Under the pieces are notes generated by a model that saw only the letters and a program-made list of their open reading frames with translations, was not told where the DNA came from and made no database searches. The position numbers and the translations under genes were made by a program. Below are positions 52,668 through 61,520 of a DNA stretch of 64,000 nt, piece after piece. The stretch spans positions 18,538-82,537 of the forward strand of contig NZ_AKJA01000102.1 of assembly GCF_000282575.1 (NCBI RefSeq), read 5' to 3'. The DNA comes from Herbaspirillum sp. YR522. GTDB lineage: Bacteria > Pseudomonadota > Gammaproteobacteria > Burkholderiales > Burkholderiaceae_D. Numbering within the stretch: the first letter of the stretch is position 1; every line of letters begins with the position of its first letter.

Positions 52668-53485
52668 CGGGCCCCCTGCATGGCCAGCAATACCCCGGGC
52701 GACGATGGCAGGCCACGCAATTCGGGGGCCTTCAAGGGAATCACGTGAAACGCCTCTCCCGGTGCCGTCGGCCACGCCGGGGGCAAGGTTCCACACAGGT
52801 AGATGCGGGTCGGCGCCGGCCTTGACCGCACCAGCGCGTTGCGCGTGAGCTGCTCTTCCAGCCACGACGCATTGTGCTCTTCCTGGCCGTATGCCAGCAG
52901 CGTGTCGGCGTCGACCGGTCGCTTTCCCTGCAGCGCCGAGAACGTGATCCGGTTGTGATGCACCAGGCCGAACCAGCTGTCCGGGGCGATCCGGGTGTGC
53001 CATTGGTTCCAGGCGCCCACGAACTGGGGCACGATGCCGGTCAGGTGCAATCCGTGCCGGCCGGCGAATTCGTGGAGCGCATTGATGAGCCAACGCGGCA
53101 TGGCGCAGGCCATGAAATCGTGGCTGACGCTCCAGCTTGCCTCGATCGCCCAATCCGCCGGGTCGAGGTCGTAGAGCCGTTGGAACCGCAAGGCGGCGAT
53201 CTCCCTGCAATCGGCCAGCCGGCTCACGTTCGCCGGCAACGTCACGCCGAAGTAATGGACCCACTCGTCGGACAGCACGACGCTGGCCCAGCCCGAACCC
53301 AGGTCGATCTCGGCCAGCGCCGACTCGAGCACGCGCATCAACTGCGGGGCCGAATCGGTTGGCCCGAAGAATCTGGCCTCTTTGAGCATCATCACCCGCG
53401 GCCCGCGCCAACGACTGGTTTGCAGCACGCTCACGACGTTCTTGGACAGGCCGATGCGCAGCGTAGACAGGGTCCAGTCAAGCAT
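52664..53485 (-). CDS. PilM/GspL-N-like actin-fold protein
   Basis: 273 residues, no membrane segment. N-terminal RIGLSKNVVSVLQ strand-turn-strand, a central helical part and late LAMQG segment fit the truncated actin-like PilM / GspL cytoplasmic domain. It likely links the GspE ATPase ring to the PilN-like subunit. It overlaps gspE by 8 bp. Homology is weak by eye. Confidence 0.65.
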   Translation of the reverse strand: MLDWTLSTLRIGLSKNVVSVLQTSRWRGPRVMMLKEARFFGPTDSAPQLMRVLESALAEIDLGSGWASVVLSDEWVHYFGVTLPANVSRLADCREIAALRFQRLYDLDPADWAIEASWSVSHDFMACAMPRWLINALHEFAGRHGLHLTGIVPQFVGAWNQWHTRIAPDSWFGLVHHNRITFSALQGKRPVDADTLLAYGQEEHNASWLEEQLTRNALVRSRPAPTRIYLCGTLPPAWPTAPGEAFHVIPLKAPELRGLPSSPGVLLAMQGAR

Positions 53486-55160
53486 GCAATGTCACCCGCT
53501 TGATTTCATCGAGCGTGGTCTCGCCCGCCTTGACCAGCTCCAGCGCGGCCTCGCGCAGGGTACGGGTACCGTTCTCGCGGGCCGCTTCCTTGACCTGGCG
53601 AATCGGCCGTTTCTCGATCACCATCTCGCGGATGGCATCGTTCAGTACCAGGATCTCGGCAATGGCGCGGCGCCCCTTGTAACCGGTTCCGCGACATTCG
53701 GCGCAGCCGGTGCCGTGCAGGAAGCGGTATCCGACCACATCTGCCGGCGTCAGGTTCACGCGCGCCAGCGATTGCTCGGTGGGGCGATAGGCCGACCGGC
53801 AATGCGGACAGTTCAGGCGCACCAGGCGCTGCGCCCAGATGCCGTTGAGGGCCGACAGGAAAGCATAGAGATCGACCCCCATGTGCGAGAACCGGCCGAA
53901 GACGTCGAACACACTGTTGGCGTGCACGGTGGTCAATACCAGGTGACCGGTCAGCGCCGATTGCACCGCGATCTCGGCCGTCTCCCGGTCGCGGATCTCG
54001 CCCACCATGATCTTGTCGGGGTCATGCCGCAATATCGATCGCAGCCCCTTGGCAAAGGTCAGCCCTTTCTTTTCCTTGACGGGAATCTGCAGGATGCCGG
54101 GCAATTGATATTCGACCGGGTCCTCGATGGTGATGATCTTGTCGCGCCCGTTGTGCATTTCCGCCAGCGCCGCATACAAGGTGGTGGTCTTGCCGGACCC
54201 GGTCGGGCCGGTCACCAGCAGCATGCCGTAAGGCTCGTGCGCCAGCATGCGTACGGTGGCCAGCGAGGCGGTATCGAAGCCCAGCGAATCGAGCGTCAGC
54301 ACGCCTGCGTCATCGGTCATGGATTGCTTGTCCAGGATCCGGATCACCGCATCTTCGCCATGGATGCTGGGCATGATCGAGACCCGCACATCGCTGTCGC
54401 GCCCGCCCGATTCGACCCGGAAGCTGCCATCCTGTGGCACCCGCCGCTCGGCGATATCGAGCTCTGCCATCACCTTCAGGCGCGAAATGGCACGTTGCGC
54501 CTCTTCCACGCCATGCACCGTGGTGACATGGTCGAGCACGCCATCGATGCGGTATTTCACGCCCATGCCGGTAGCGGTACTTTCCAGGTGGATATCCGAG
54601 GCGCCCGCCCGCAGCGCGTCATAGAGCGTGGAATTGACCAGTTGCACCGCCGGGCTGGCGGCCCCCGAGACCGAGCTGAACGACAGCACCGTGGTCGCCT
54701 TCCGATCCCGGTGGCCGTCCGAGCCGGGCGCACCCAGCTGGTCCACCGCGCGTACCGACTCTTCCTGCTTGGCCAGATAGGTCTGCAGGTCCGCTTCCAG
54801 GGCCAGGCACAGGCGCGTGCAGCCGCGCGAATGCAGCCAGCGCTGCACATCGATATCGAACGGGTCGCCCAGCACGCCGACCAGGCCCGAGTCGGGCGAG
54901 CGCAGCACCAGGCAGTGTTTTTCCATGGCCTTGGCCAACGGCAGGATCTCGAATGCCGGCTGCATGTTGAGCATGCCCGCCACTTCCAGCACCGGCAACT
55001 TCAACAACCCGCCCACGGCCGCGATCAGGCCCCGTGGCCCCAGCCCGCTGGCCGCTTCCAGCTCCTTGAGGATGGAGTTCTTCGAGCGCGCCGCGGCAGT
55101 GCGCGCCTGCTCCAGCACGGCCGGATTGATCAACGGGGACATCGCCATGGGCGCGTTCAT
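53478..55160 (-). CDS. gspE: Type II secretion / pilus assembly ATPase
   Basis: 560 residues. N1E-like domain (about 20-140), then the AAA-like motor: ASDIHLE (N2E), Walker A GPTGSGKTT (about 318), Asp box TIEDPVEY, Walker B IMVGEIRDRETAE, His box HLVLTTVHANS. A zinc-binding tetracysteine CPHC...CAEC lies near residues 435-475. Powers pseudopilus extension from the cytoplasmic side. Overlaps gspF by 4 bp. Confidence 0.95.
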   Translation of the reverse strand: MNAPMAMSPLINPAVLEQARTAAARSKNSILKELEAASGLGPRGLIAAVGGLLKLPVLEVAGMLNMQPAFEILPLAKAMEKHCLVLRSPDSGLVGVLGDPFDIDVQRWLHSRGCTRLCLALEADLQTYLAKQEESVRAVDQLGAPGSDGHRDRKATTVLSFSSVSGAASPAVQLVNSTLYDALRAGASDIHLESTATGMGVKYRIDGVLDHVTTVHGVEEAQRAISRLKVMAELDIAERRVPQDGSFRVESGGRDSDVRVSIMPSIHGEDAVIRILDKQSMTDDAGVLTLDSLGFDTASLATVRMLAHEPYGMLLVTGPTGSGKTTTLYAALAEMHNGRDKIITIEDPVEYQLPGILQIPVKEKKGLTFAKGLRSILRHDPDKIMVGEIRDRETAEIAVQSALTGHLVLTTVHANSVFDVFGRFSHMGVDLYAFLSALNGIWAQRLVRLNCPHCRSAYRPTEQSLARVNLTPADVVGYRFLHGTGCAECRGTGYKGRRAIAEILVLNDAIREMVIEKRPIRQVKEAARENGTRTLREAALELVKAGETTLDEIKRVTLHA

Positions 55161-56344
55161 GACATGCTCCCCGCGAGATCGAAGATCGGTATGTAGAGCA
55201 GCACCACGATGGCACCGACGATGATCCCGATGGCAGTCATCAGGGCCGGTTCGAACACCTTGGTGAAGCGGTCGATCCAGCGCGCGATCTCGCCGTCGTA
55301 GAATGCCGCAGCCTGTGTCAGCATCTGCCCCAGTTCTCCCGAACGCTCGCCGGCACGCAGCATGCGCAGCGAGACCGGGGTGGTCAGGCGCCGCTGGCTG
55401 AACGCGGTCGACAAGGGCATCCCCGACTGGATGTCCTGCATCGCCAGGTCGATCTCTTGCTGCAACGTGAGGGTGACCACGCTGCGCGTGGTCTGCAGGG
55501 CCGTCACCACCGGGATGCCTCCTTCGAGCAGCATCCCCAGCGTCAGGTACAGGCGCGACAAGGTATAGACATGCAGGCGCTGGCCAAAGCCCGGCAGCCG
55601 CCCCGCCCGCTTGAGCAGCCAGCCGCTGGTGATGGCCTGGTGCAGGGCCGCGCCGGCGCCCAGCAGGCTCAACAGCACCGCCGCAATGGCCAGCTGCGCA
55701 TGGCGCGTCATCACCCGTCCGGCATCGAGCAACATCTGCGACAACCAGGGCAGGCTACGCCCGGCACCTTGGTAGACCTCGGCGAATTGGGGCACCACGT
55801 AACCGATCAGGAACAAGGTGACACCGCCGCCCACCAGCAACAGGATCACCGGATAGATCAAGGCGCTGACGATCTTGTTGCGCACGCCATCGATGCGCTG
55901 CTGGTAGTCGACATAGCGCGCCAGCGACTGCGGCAGGCTGCTGGTACCCTCGGCGGCCTGCACGATGCCGGCATAGAGGGTGGAGAATATGGCCGGCTGT
56001 TCGCCCAATGCGGCAGAAAAGCGCTTGCCCTCCTGCAGGGCTTGCAGCAGACGACCGAGGATCGCGCGCGCGCCGGCGTTTTCCTCCTTCTCGTGCAACG
56101 CCTCGAGGGTCTCGACGATACTGAGGCCGGCACGTAACAAGGCCAGCAGTTCCTGGCTGAACAGCAGGACCGAAAAGCCCGAGACCGCGCGGCGCCCCGG
56201 CAGCACCTGCCGCGTGCCGACCACCGAGAGCGCACGCAAGCCCTGCGCCTCGGCCTGCCGCCTGGCATCCGCTTCGTCGATCGCCGCCAGTGTCACATGG
56301 GTGATCAGGTCATCCGCAGACAGGGCTCTCACCTTGAACCACAT
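55157..56344 (-). CDS. gspF: Type II secretion inner-membrane platform protein
   Basis: 395 residues. Two repeated helical domains (about 60-180 and 265-380), each starting with a pattern FSQ(E/R)L...LRAGLSIVETL, and three transmembrane helices (about 165-190, 215-235, 370-390). It is the PilC/GspF platform around which pseudopilins assemble. 37 bp separate it from the upstream gspG, the only gap in the operon. Confidence 0.94.
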   Translation of the reverse strand: MWFKVRALSADDLITHVTLAAIDEADARRQAEAQGLRALSVVGTRQVLPGRRAVSGFSVLLFSQELLALLRAGLSIVETLEALHEKEENAGARAILGRLLQALQEGKRFSAALGEQPAIFSTLYAGIVQAAEGTSSLPQSLARYVDYQQRIDGVRNKIVSALIYPVILLLVGGGVTLFLIGYVVPQFAEVYQGAGRSLPWLSQMLLDAGRVMTRHAQLAIAAVLLSLLGAGAALHQAITSGWLLKRAGRLPGFGQRLHVYTLSRLYLTLGMLLEGGIPVVTALQTTRSVVTLTLQQEIDLAMQDIQSGMPLSTAFSQRRLTTPVSLRMLRAGERSGELGQMLTQAAAFYDGEIARWIDRFTKVFEPALMTAIGIIVGAIVVLLYIPIFDLAGSMS

Positions 56345-56381
56345 GAAGGAATTCCGTCGAGAGAAAAGTTACGCCGTGTAC

Positions 56382-56840
56382 TCAGTTGCTGATGTCGGCC
56401 GCATCCCCGTCGCCGCCGGCCTTGCCATCGGCGCCATAGGAAACGACCTCGATCTCCTTCTTGCTGCCGGGCGAGCGATACACATAGGGATTACCCCAGG
56501 GATCAGGGGGAATGTCCTTGCCCAGGTATGGCCCATTCCACTGTGCCGCGGCGGCCGGCTTGACCAGCAAGGCGGGCAGTCCCTCTTCGGCAGTGGGATA
56601 CCGGCCCACATCGAGGCGATAGGCATCCAGGGCACGTTCGAATGCGCTGATCTGGGTCTTGGCCACGGTGGCCTTGGACTTGCCGAGCTGCGAAAAATAT
56701 TTGGGCCCGACGTAGGCCGCCAGCAAGCCGATGATCACGATGACGACCAGCAACTCGAGCAAGGTAAACCCTGCTGGCGAAGCGCGTCGGACGGACCTGT
56801 TGGTGCAAGGTTCAGTCATGGATATGCGATGGTGTGACAT
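56382..56840 (-). CDS. gspG: Major pseudopilin GspG
   Basis: 152 residues from the first ATG; an alternative ATG at 56819 (MTEPCTNRS) gives a leader of more usual length. Cleavage at AG|FTLLELLVVIVIIGLLAA with Glu5. The soluble part has the GspG signature: YRLDVGRYPT.EEGL..L and GPYLGKDIPPDPWGNPYVY, with the calcium-site acidic end (DGKAGGDGDAADI). First gene of the operon; its promoter must lie in the 900-bp region to the right. Confidence 0.93.
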   Translation of the reverse strand: MSHHRISMTEPCTNRSVRRASPAGFTLLELLVVIVIIGLLAAYVGPKYFSQLGKSKATVAKTQISAFERALDAYRLDVGRYPTAEEGLPALLVKPAAAAQWNGPYLGKDIPPDPWGNPYVYRSPGSKKEIEVVSYGADGKAGGDGDAADISN

Positions 56841-57758
56841 CGTCAGGACGAGGGTAACAACGAATCCAGGAACGCCATTCGGCCTTCCTGACGAAAACGA
56901 AACTTTTCCAAGCCTGATCAGGTACCGACCACGGCCGATGGAAACACGACTAGCTACACCGATACATGAACGCCCAGGGATTCCCCCCTGATATTCACTG
57001 TCCCTCCGAAACCTCGTTGTTGTTGAAACCTTGTTCGTTTCATCAGCGACTGCAATTTTTTTTAGTTTTTTTTCATTAAATCACTTTGCTTTATTTGGCG
57101 TCAAGCAATGTTCAAATTAAAACTTTTTTGGTGATTAAAAGTTACCTTCCGGGGGGCGTCCAAGGCTAAATGGCCAAGCTCGACCATTGAAGCAACGCAA
57201 ATGAGCGGTGTAGATGAGCGGGATAGGGTCGGGAATCCACCTGCCACCCGCAAGGCAAAAATGAGTCCGGAAGAGCTCGCAAGGCAACCGCCCGAACGAC
57301 ATTGCAATTTTTGCAACAATCCGATTGCCGTGCGTTACATCCCCGCCAAGAGGCCTCGCTTGAGCGTGCCCTGCTGCCTGTGGCCTGGATCACTCTCTAT
57401 CTTCCATCTTGGGGCGGGCAGGTCTGGCCGACCGGGATGCCTTACCAGGGATTGCATTCCCCACAATGACGCCGGATCGATTCGGCCAGCCCGACACTTC
57501 CTCGACACCGGCCCTGCTGTAGGCATGGCCAGGGATTTTAATGGGTCATTACACGGCAGCATCGGTGATCGACGCCTGCCTTCCCGGATCGTGCAGGAAT
57601 GCAGGTGGCGGGGTTGATATCCCGCGCGCGCCGTATTTGCCACACACTATCATTTCAGTTGAAACAGTGAAGGAATGGCGTGAAACCTTGGCGTAACGCA
57701 GCCGGAGCAGCATACACACATACCGAACCCGATGTTCGGCCAACCCAAGGAGAACACC
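56841..57758. other. Long non-coding region with an AT-rich tract and promoter sites
   Basis: 918 bp without a convincing gene. 57040-57150 is strongly AT-rich (poly-T and poly-A runs) against a GC-rich background, a typical promoter or H-NS-type binding zone serving gspG to the left. A frame at 57201-57617 exists but lacks a ribosome-binding site, family or codon bias. A short TTTCA-GT-TGAAA palindrome is near 57652. A CCGAAC-ccgat-GTTCGG hairpin (57723-57739) directly precedes the ribosome-binding site of the small peptide gene. Confidence 0.4.
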
Positions 57759-57908
57759 ATGCGTACTTACCTCACTTCCGCTGTCGTCGTCGCCGCCCTG
57801 TTTGCAACCTCGGGAGCCTACGCCGCAGAGGTGGTTATTCCCCAGGGCATCGATTGGGCCATGTGGAGCGACTGGCTGCGAGAAGCCGCTGGCTCGCTGC
57901 CTGGCTGA
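57759..57908 (+). CDS. Small exported Trp-rich peptide (49 aa)
   Basis: A 49-codon frame with an excellent ribosome-binding site (AAGGAG, six bases from the ATG). A clear signal peptide (MRTYLTSAVVVAALFATSGA...) ends at AYA. The predicted mature peptide is about 26 residues (AEVVIPQGIDWAMWSDWLRE...), with three Trp and an amphipathic helix. It is followed within 240 bp by an acyltransferase gene on the other strand. No homologue recognised. It could be an antimicrobial, signalling or surfactant-like peptide; that is speculation. Confidence 0.6.
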   Translation: MRTYLTSAVVVAALFATSGAYAAEVVIPQGIDWAMWSDWLREAAGSLPG

Positions 57909-58144
57909 TATCCGGATCGAACCTGACGAGAGCCCCGGTGTACCATGCCGTATATCTTTTGGTGCCGGGCTGTCTTCTGGACGTATCGAGTAATCGAACG
58001 ACAGGTGATGCATCGATGCCGATGAGCCGCTCACACGCCAGCAACAGGCGGGGACCGTCCCGATCAGGTGATGCATCTTCTGCTGCCTTGGGCAGCGACG
58101 ATATTTCGCAAGCGACCGGCCGACCGGCCGGTCAGACGGTCCGT

Positions 58145-59149
58145 TCAAGCAGCGTCGCCGCCATTTAGTTGACGCCCAGACGCATGCCGTCGATAGCGGA
58201 AGTAATCACGTATCGGCACTTCCAGCCAGCGATAAGACGCCATGCCAGCCAGGACCGTGACCAGTGTCGCCAGCAGGACAAAGAGGTCAGGATCCAGATG
58301 TGGATACACCGCATGCATCAGCCGCGCACAGGCAGCAACGGTAAAGACCTGCAGTAGATAGATAGAGAAAGAGGCGTCCCCCATGGCAACCAGCCAGCGT
58401 GGCAGCGCCCTGTCTCCCAGGGCGGCGCCGCACCATACCAGCAAGCTTGCGGGAATGCCCAGCCACAAGAACCGGTAATTTTCCTTGAGCAACGTCACCA
58501 TGGCAGCGGCGATGACGAGTGCGAGGCCCTCCACCTTGCCGACACGCCTGGTCTGAATCCACCGCGCGACCAGGATGCCCGCCAGGAATTCGAGCATGAA
58601 CGGGGAAGTCAGAAAATTCACCGTCGGGGTCGATGAGGGCATCAACGCGCCGAGGCCAACCAGCGTCGCAATCGCGACACATAGGGCATGCCAGCGATAG
58701 CGGCGCAACAGCATTGCCAATGCGGTACAGAGATAGAACAGCATTTCAAATTCCAGCGTCCAGCCAACATACAAGATCGACCCTGACTCATGCAGGAAAG
58801 AGACGAAGCCCAATGAAGCCAACAATCTTGTCCAGCTGAATTGTGCGCCGGCCGCGTGCAGCGCAAGCGGTACTGCGATCAAGATAAAAAGCCAGTAGAT
58901 CGGGACAATACGTTCAAGCCGACGACGCAGAAATTCACCGGGAGTGAAATTGCTGTTGGCGTAGAAAATAACAAAACCGGAAATCACAAAAAAAAGATCG
59001 ACGCCATATGCACCCAGGCTGAGTAGCTCGCTTGAACGCGCGGGAAAGTCCGAATACTTGCTGGTGGCGACGGATGAATGGAACATGACGACCAGAATGG
59101 CGGCGACAGCTCGGAGCAACTGGATATAGCTTAATTTTTTCGTGCACAT
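58145..59149 (-). CDS. Acyltransferase family 3 membrane protein (OafA-like)
   Basis: 334 residues from the ATG preceded by AAGGACGAG; a TTG fifteen bases upstream is less likely. About ten transmembrane helices. Motifs of family 3: RAVAAILVVMFHS with the catalytic His, GVDLFFVISGFVIFY, the FLRRRLERIVPIYW basic loop, and SFSIYLLQ near the end. It would O-acetylate a polysaccharide or lipid head group in the envelope. No partner polysaccharide genes are adjacent. A 12-bp GACCGGCCGGTC palindrome (58120-58131) lies just past the stop. Confidence 0.92.
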   Translation of the reverse strand: MCTKKLSYIQLLRAVAAILVVMFHSSVATSKYSDFPARSSELLSLGAYGVDLFFVISGFVIFYANSNFTPGEFLRRRLERIVPIYWLFILIAVPLALHAAGAQFSWTRLLASLGFVSFLHESGSILYVGWTLEFEMLFYLCTALAMLLRRYRWHALCVAIATLVGLGALMPSSTPTVNFLTSPFMLEFLAGILVARWIQTRRVGKVEGLALVIAAAMVTLLKENYRFLWLGIPASLLVWCGAALGDRALPRWLVAMGDASFSIYLLQVFTVAACARLMHAVYPHLDPDLFVLLATLVTVLAGMASYRWLEVPIRDYFRYRRHASGRQLNGGDAA

Positions 59150-59442
59150 TCTCGTCCTTGGCAAAGTGTCGGCGAACTTCGTAAGTGCCCGAAAGTTCCA
59201 GCTGGAGTGAGTCGCTTTGATGTATTAGGTTTTTTATACAGCCGCAATCGATATCGGAATTCGCCGAATTTAACAGCGAGCGAAGAGTCCGCTTATTGGA
59301 TTCATCTAAAATGTAGATAAACAGGAATTTCGCGAATGACTACTTAAAATAGTTGCGAATAAAAAATCGCGAGCATTTTTTATTAATATTTTGGTAGCCG
59401 ACTCGTAACTGGTAGAGCGACGTTCAGAAACCGATCGACAAC

Positions 59443-59477
59443 AAAAAAAGCGACTCACAATGAAGCGAGCCGCTTTT
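59443..59477 (-). terminator. Rho-independent terminator (minus strand)
   Basis: Read on the minus strand: AAAAGCGGCTC, a loop of about ten bases, GAGTCGCTTTT with one G-T wobble, followed by a T-run (A-run at 59443-59449). It ends a truncated minus-strand gene. Confidence 0.7.
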
Positions 59478-59670
59478 CTTCTTCCAGATCCGTGGTGTGA
59501 TGAATAACCTGCAATGACGTGTAATGACCTGCAATGCGCCAGCTTTGGGTAGCCAGGCTGAACAAGATCTGCATCGTGACGTTGAGCAGTGCCAGGCCGG
59601 AAGAAGCGGGTTTTCGGCTGCGCAGTTGAATTCCACTGATAACCTCATGAAATTGCCAACAGACGTCCAT
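59455..59670 (-). pseudogene. 3' fragment of an unrecognised minus-strand gene
   Basis: A 71-codon frame whose last part (SLATQSWRIAGHYTSLQVIH..., then TTDLEEEKRLASL) looks like a real protein end. It finishes inside a rho-independent terminator. The beginning overlaps an Rhs toxin tip on the other strand, so the native 5' part was lost by recombination. Possibly a transposase C-terminus; not identified. Confidence 0.35.
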
Positions 59671-59814
59671 AGAAAAATCAGCGCATTTTATTCCTCCAAC
59701 GTTGCATATTTAAATCAAACAGTAAGAGAAACGCTAACAGGTCTGTCATACGAAGAGCAGTTTTTCGAAGGTATGATCATCATCAACCAAGCTATCAATG
59801 GAAAATTAAAATGA
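59629..59814 (+). pseudogene. Displaced Rhs-type toxin C-terminal tip
   Basis: About 61 codons. The segment LPTDVHRKISAFYSS, a TVRETL turn and YEEQFFEG match the common tip ending LP..VHR.IS.(Y/F)YSS...TVR.WL..Q...EQ...G of Rhs/T6SS-type nuclease toxins. No core domain precedes it. The ATG at 59647 lies inside the motif and is not a native start. The stop overlaps the next start (ATGA). Confidence 0.6.
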
Positions 59815-60164
59815 ACCAAGTTGAAGTGAATGCTCTGCAAGAGCAATTTATTTTTCACTGTAAAGAGTACTGGAAAAAAATTAATCTCGGTGATGCCGAT
59901 GCTGCAAATAAATTAACCAGAAGAAACGACGAAATCGTTGCTGGTTGGGAAAAAAAATTCACAGCCAGTAAGTTTTTATTGCCTTTATTAGCCCATGATG
60001 ATGAGGAGGTGCAATTCGCCGCGGCAGCTTATTTAGTAAATTTTCCCGAGAGGAATGATGCAATAGCCGTACTGCGAAAATTTGCGAACAATCTGAATGG
60101 GCTCGTCACTCCCTCTGCGAGAGCAGTTCTGCGCTTACACAAAGTTCCTCTACAAGAAGCTTAA
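59811..60164 (+). CDS. DUF2019-like (HEAT-repeat) putative immunity protein
   Basis: 117 residues, soluble, helical. LLPLLAHDDEEVQFAAAAYL followed by FPERNDAIAVLRKFA is the HEAT-like pattern of the DUF2019 family, often encoded after polymorphic toxins. Its ATG overlaps the toxin-tip stop by 4 bp, supporting a cognate pair. Confidence 0.65.
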   Translation: MNQVEVNALQEQFIFHCKEYWKKINLGDADAANKLTRRNDEIVAGWEKKFTASKFLLPLLAHDDEEVQFAAAAYLVNFPERNDAIAVLRKFANNLNGLVTPSARAVLRLHKVPLQEA

Positions 60165-60271
60165 AATCGGCAGATATCGACACTGATTGAATGTTTTTTC
60201 GCGGCGCTGGTGATGCATCCCCCATTAGCGCTTACTCAGATCGGCAGGCCCTGCCACCAACATTAAACTGA

Positions 60272-60356
60272 TGTAATGACCCAGCCAAACCTGCTCACTT
60301 TATGCAGCTAATGCAAACGCCTCAGCCGGGGTCTTAATACCAAGTGCCTGGTGCGG
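60272..60356 (-). mobile_element. IS3-type right-end remnant, copy C (transposase C-terminus)
   Basis: On the minus strand: PHQALGIKTPAEAFALAA and a stop at 60300-60302, then the end TGTAATGACCCAGCCAAACCTGCTCACTT. Nearly identical to copy B at 35.7 kb. It separates two toxin/immunity cassettes. Confidence 0.85.
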
Positions 60357-60384
60357 CAGTGGGTAAACACCAAGGGCGACAAAC

Positions 60385-60693
60385 ATGAAAAATCTTCAAA
60401 TAATCGATGGCGCAATAAATTGCGTATATGACATCTTTTCTGCGACCGACGAGGAGTTCGAGTTGATCTTCCCGCGCGGGAAAAATATAGCGTTTATTGA
60501 CGAGGTATATTTGAATACCGATTCACAATTACTCGACGCAGCCTTTCAGAACATATGGAAAAGGCCGGTCAAGAAATCGGAAGCTCACGGTATTCACGGA
60601 ACAATTTTCTACGAGCTTGAAGAGAAAAAAATCTTTTACCCGACAAGACGCGATGAGGAGGCCGTCAATCCTGATGGCTCAAAATTGCGGTAG
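60385..60693 (+). CDS. Putative immunity protein
   Basis: 102 residues, acidic, soluble (FSATDEEFELIFPRGKNIAFIDEVYLN). The start follows 28 bases after IS copy C; a few codons of a preceding frame end GKHQGRQT with a stop overlapping this ATG (ATGA). It is thus probably the immunity half of a cassette whose toxin was deleted by the IS. Family not recognised, although the layout resembles small immunity proteins of Rhs toxins. Confidence 0.5.
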   Translation: MKNLQIIDGAINCVYDIFSATDEEFELIFPRGKNIAFIDEVYLNTDSQLLDAAFQNIWKRPVKKSEAHGIHGTIFYELEEKKIFYPTRRDEEAVNPDGSKLR

Positions 60694-60734
60694 CCATCGA
60701 CGGGATTGAAGCTCAATGATGCCTTCGACACTGA

Positions 60735-61436
60735 ACTGCCGAGATCGATACCATCAAGGATGGCACGACAAGTATCGTTGCCAGCCAGATCACCTATCGA
60801 CCGTTTGAGGATGTAGCATCCTTCGTCAACGGCGCCAACCAGACCGTCAGCCGTACTCGCAACCTGGATGGGCAAATGAGCAGCTATACCCTCGGTAGTC
60901 GCTCTTATAGCATTACCAACAATGCGGCGGGACAACCCACCGCGATTGCAGAATTGGCCAACCGTTCAAACAGCCAGAGCTTTTCCTACGACAACCTGGG
61001 CCGCCTGGCTCAATATAGCGGCACCGGTGCCGCACATTCCTTCACCTATGACGCCACTGGTAACCGTACGATAAAAGGTACGGGTTCCACGATCACCAGC
61101 TATGCGGTCGCGGCTTCCAGCAACCGTATTACCCAGGTCAATGGGACGCAAAGCTTGCCCTATTCAAGCGATACCAACGGCAGCATCGTCAACAATGGAA
61201 ATGTGCAATTTTCCTATGACGTTCGGGGACGCATGAAAAGTGCCGACACCGTATTGGGCAATGTCCAATACATGGTGAATGCACTGGGCCAGCGCGTGGC
61301 AAAGACGATACAGGGAACGACCACCCTGTTCCACTACGACACCGATGGAAAATTGATCAGTGAAAACGTCGAGTCGAGTCAGTTCTGGACCGATTACGTC
61401 TATCTCGGCGATTTGCCGATTGCACTATTCAAATAA
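60735..61436 (+). pseudogene. Rhs core fragment with YD repeats
   Basis: An open frame with no native start (the first ATG is at 60876; the frame opens after a stop at 60732). YD-type repeats are visible: SFSYDNLGRL, SFTYDATGNR, FSYDVRGRM, LFHYDTDGKL, spaced 20-45 residues, ending YVYLGDLPIALFK with a stop where intact Rhs proteins continue. It is the remnant of the toxin-encasing beta-cage of an Rhs protein. Confidence 0.85.
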
Positions 61437-61520
61437 CGCACCAGACGCATTTCATAAAAACGAAGAATACGCGGCAGACGGCTGCGGTAAAAGGTAAAAC
61501 GTGTCAACTCCATTTCGCAC

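Noticed and set aside
57201..57617. A 138-codon frame in the gap right of gspG
   Set aside because: No ribosome-binding site, no recognisable domain, composition rich in Arg/Pro/Cys as expected for non-coding GC-rich DNA.
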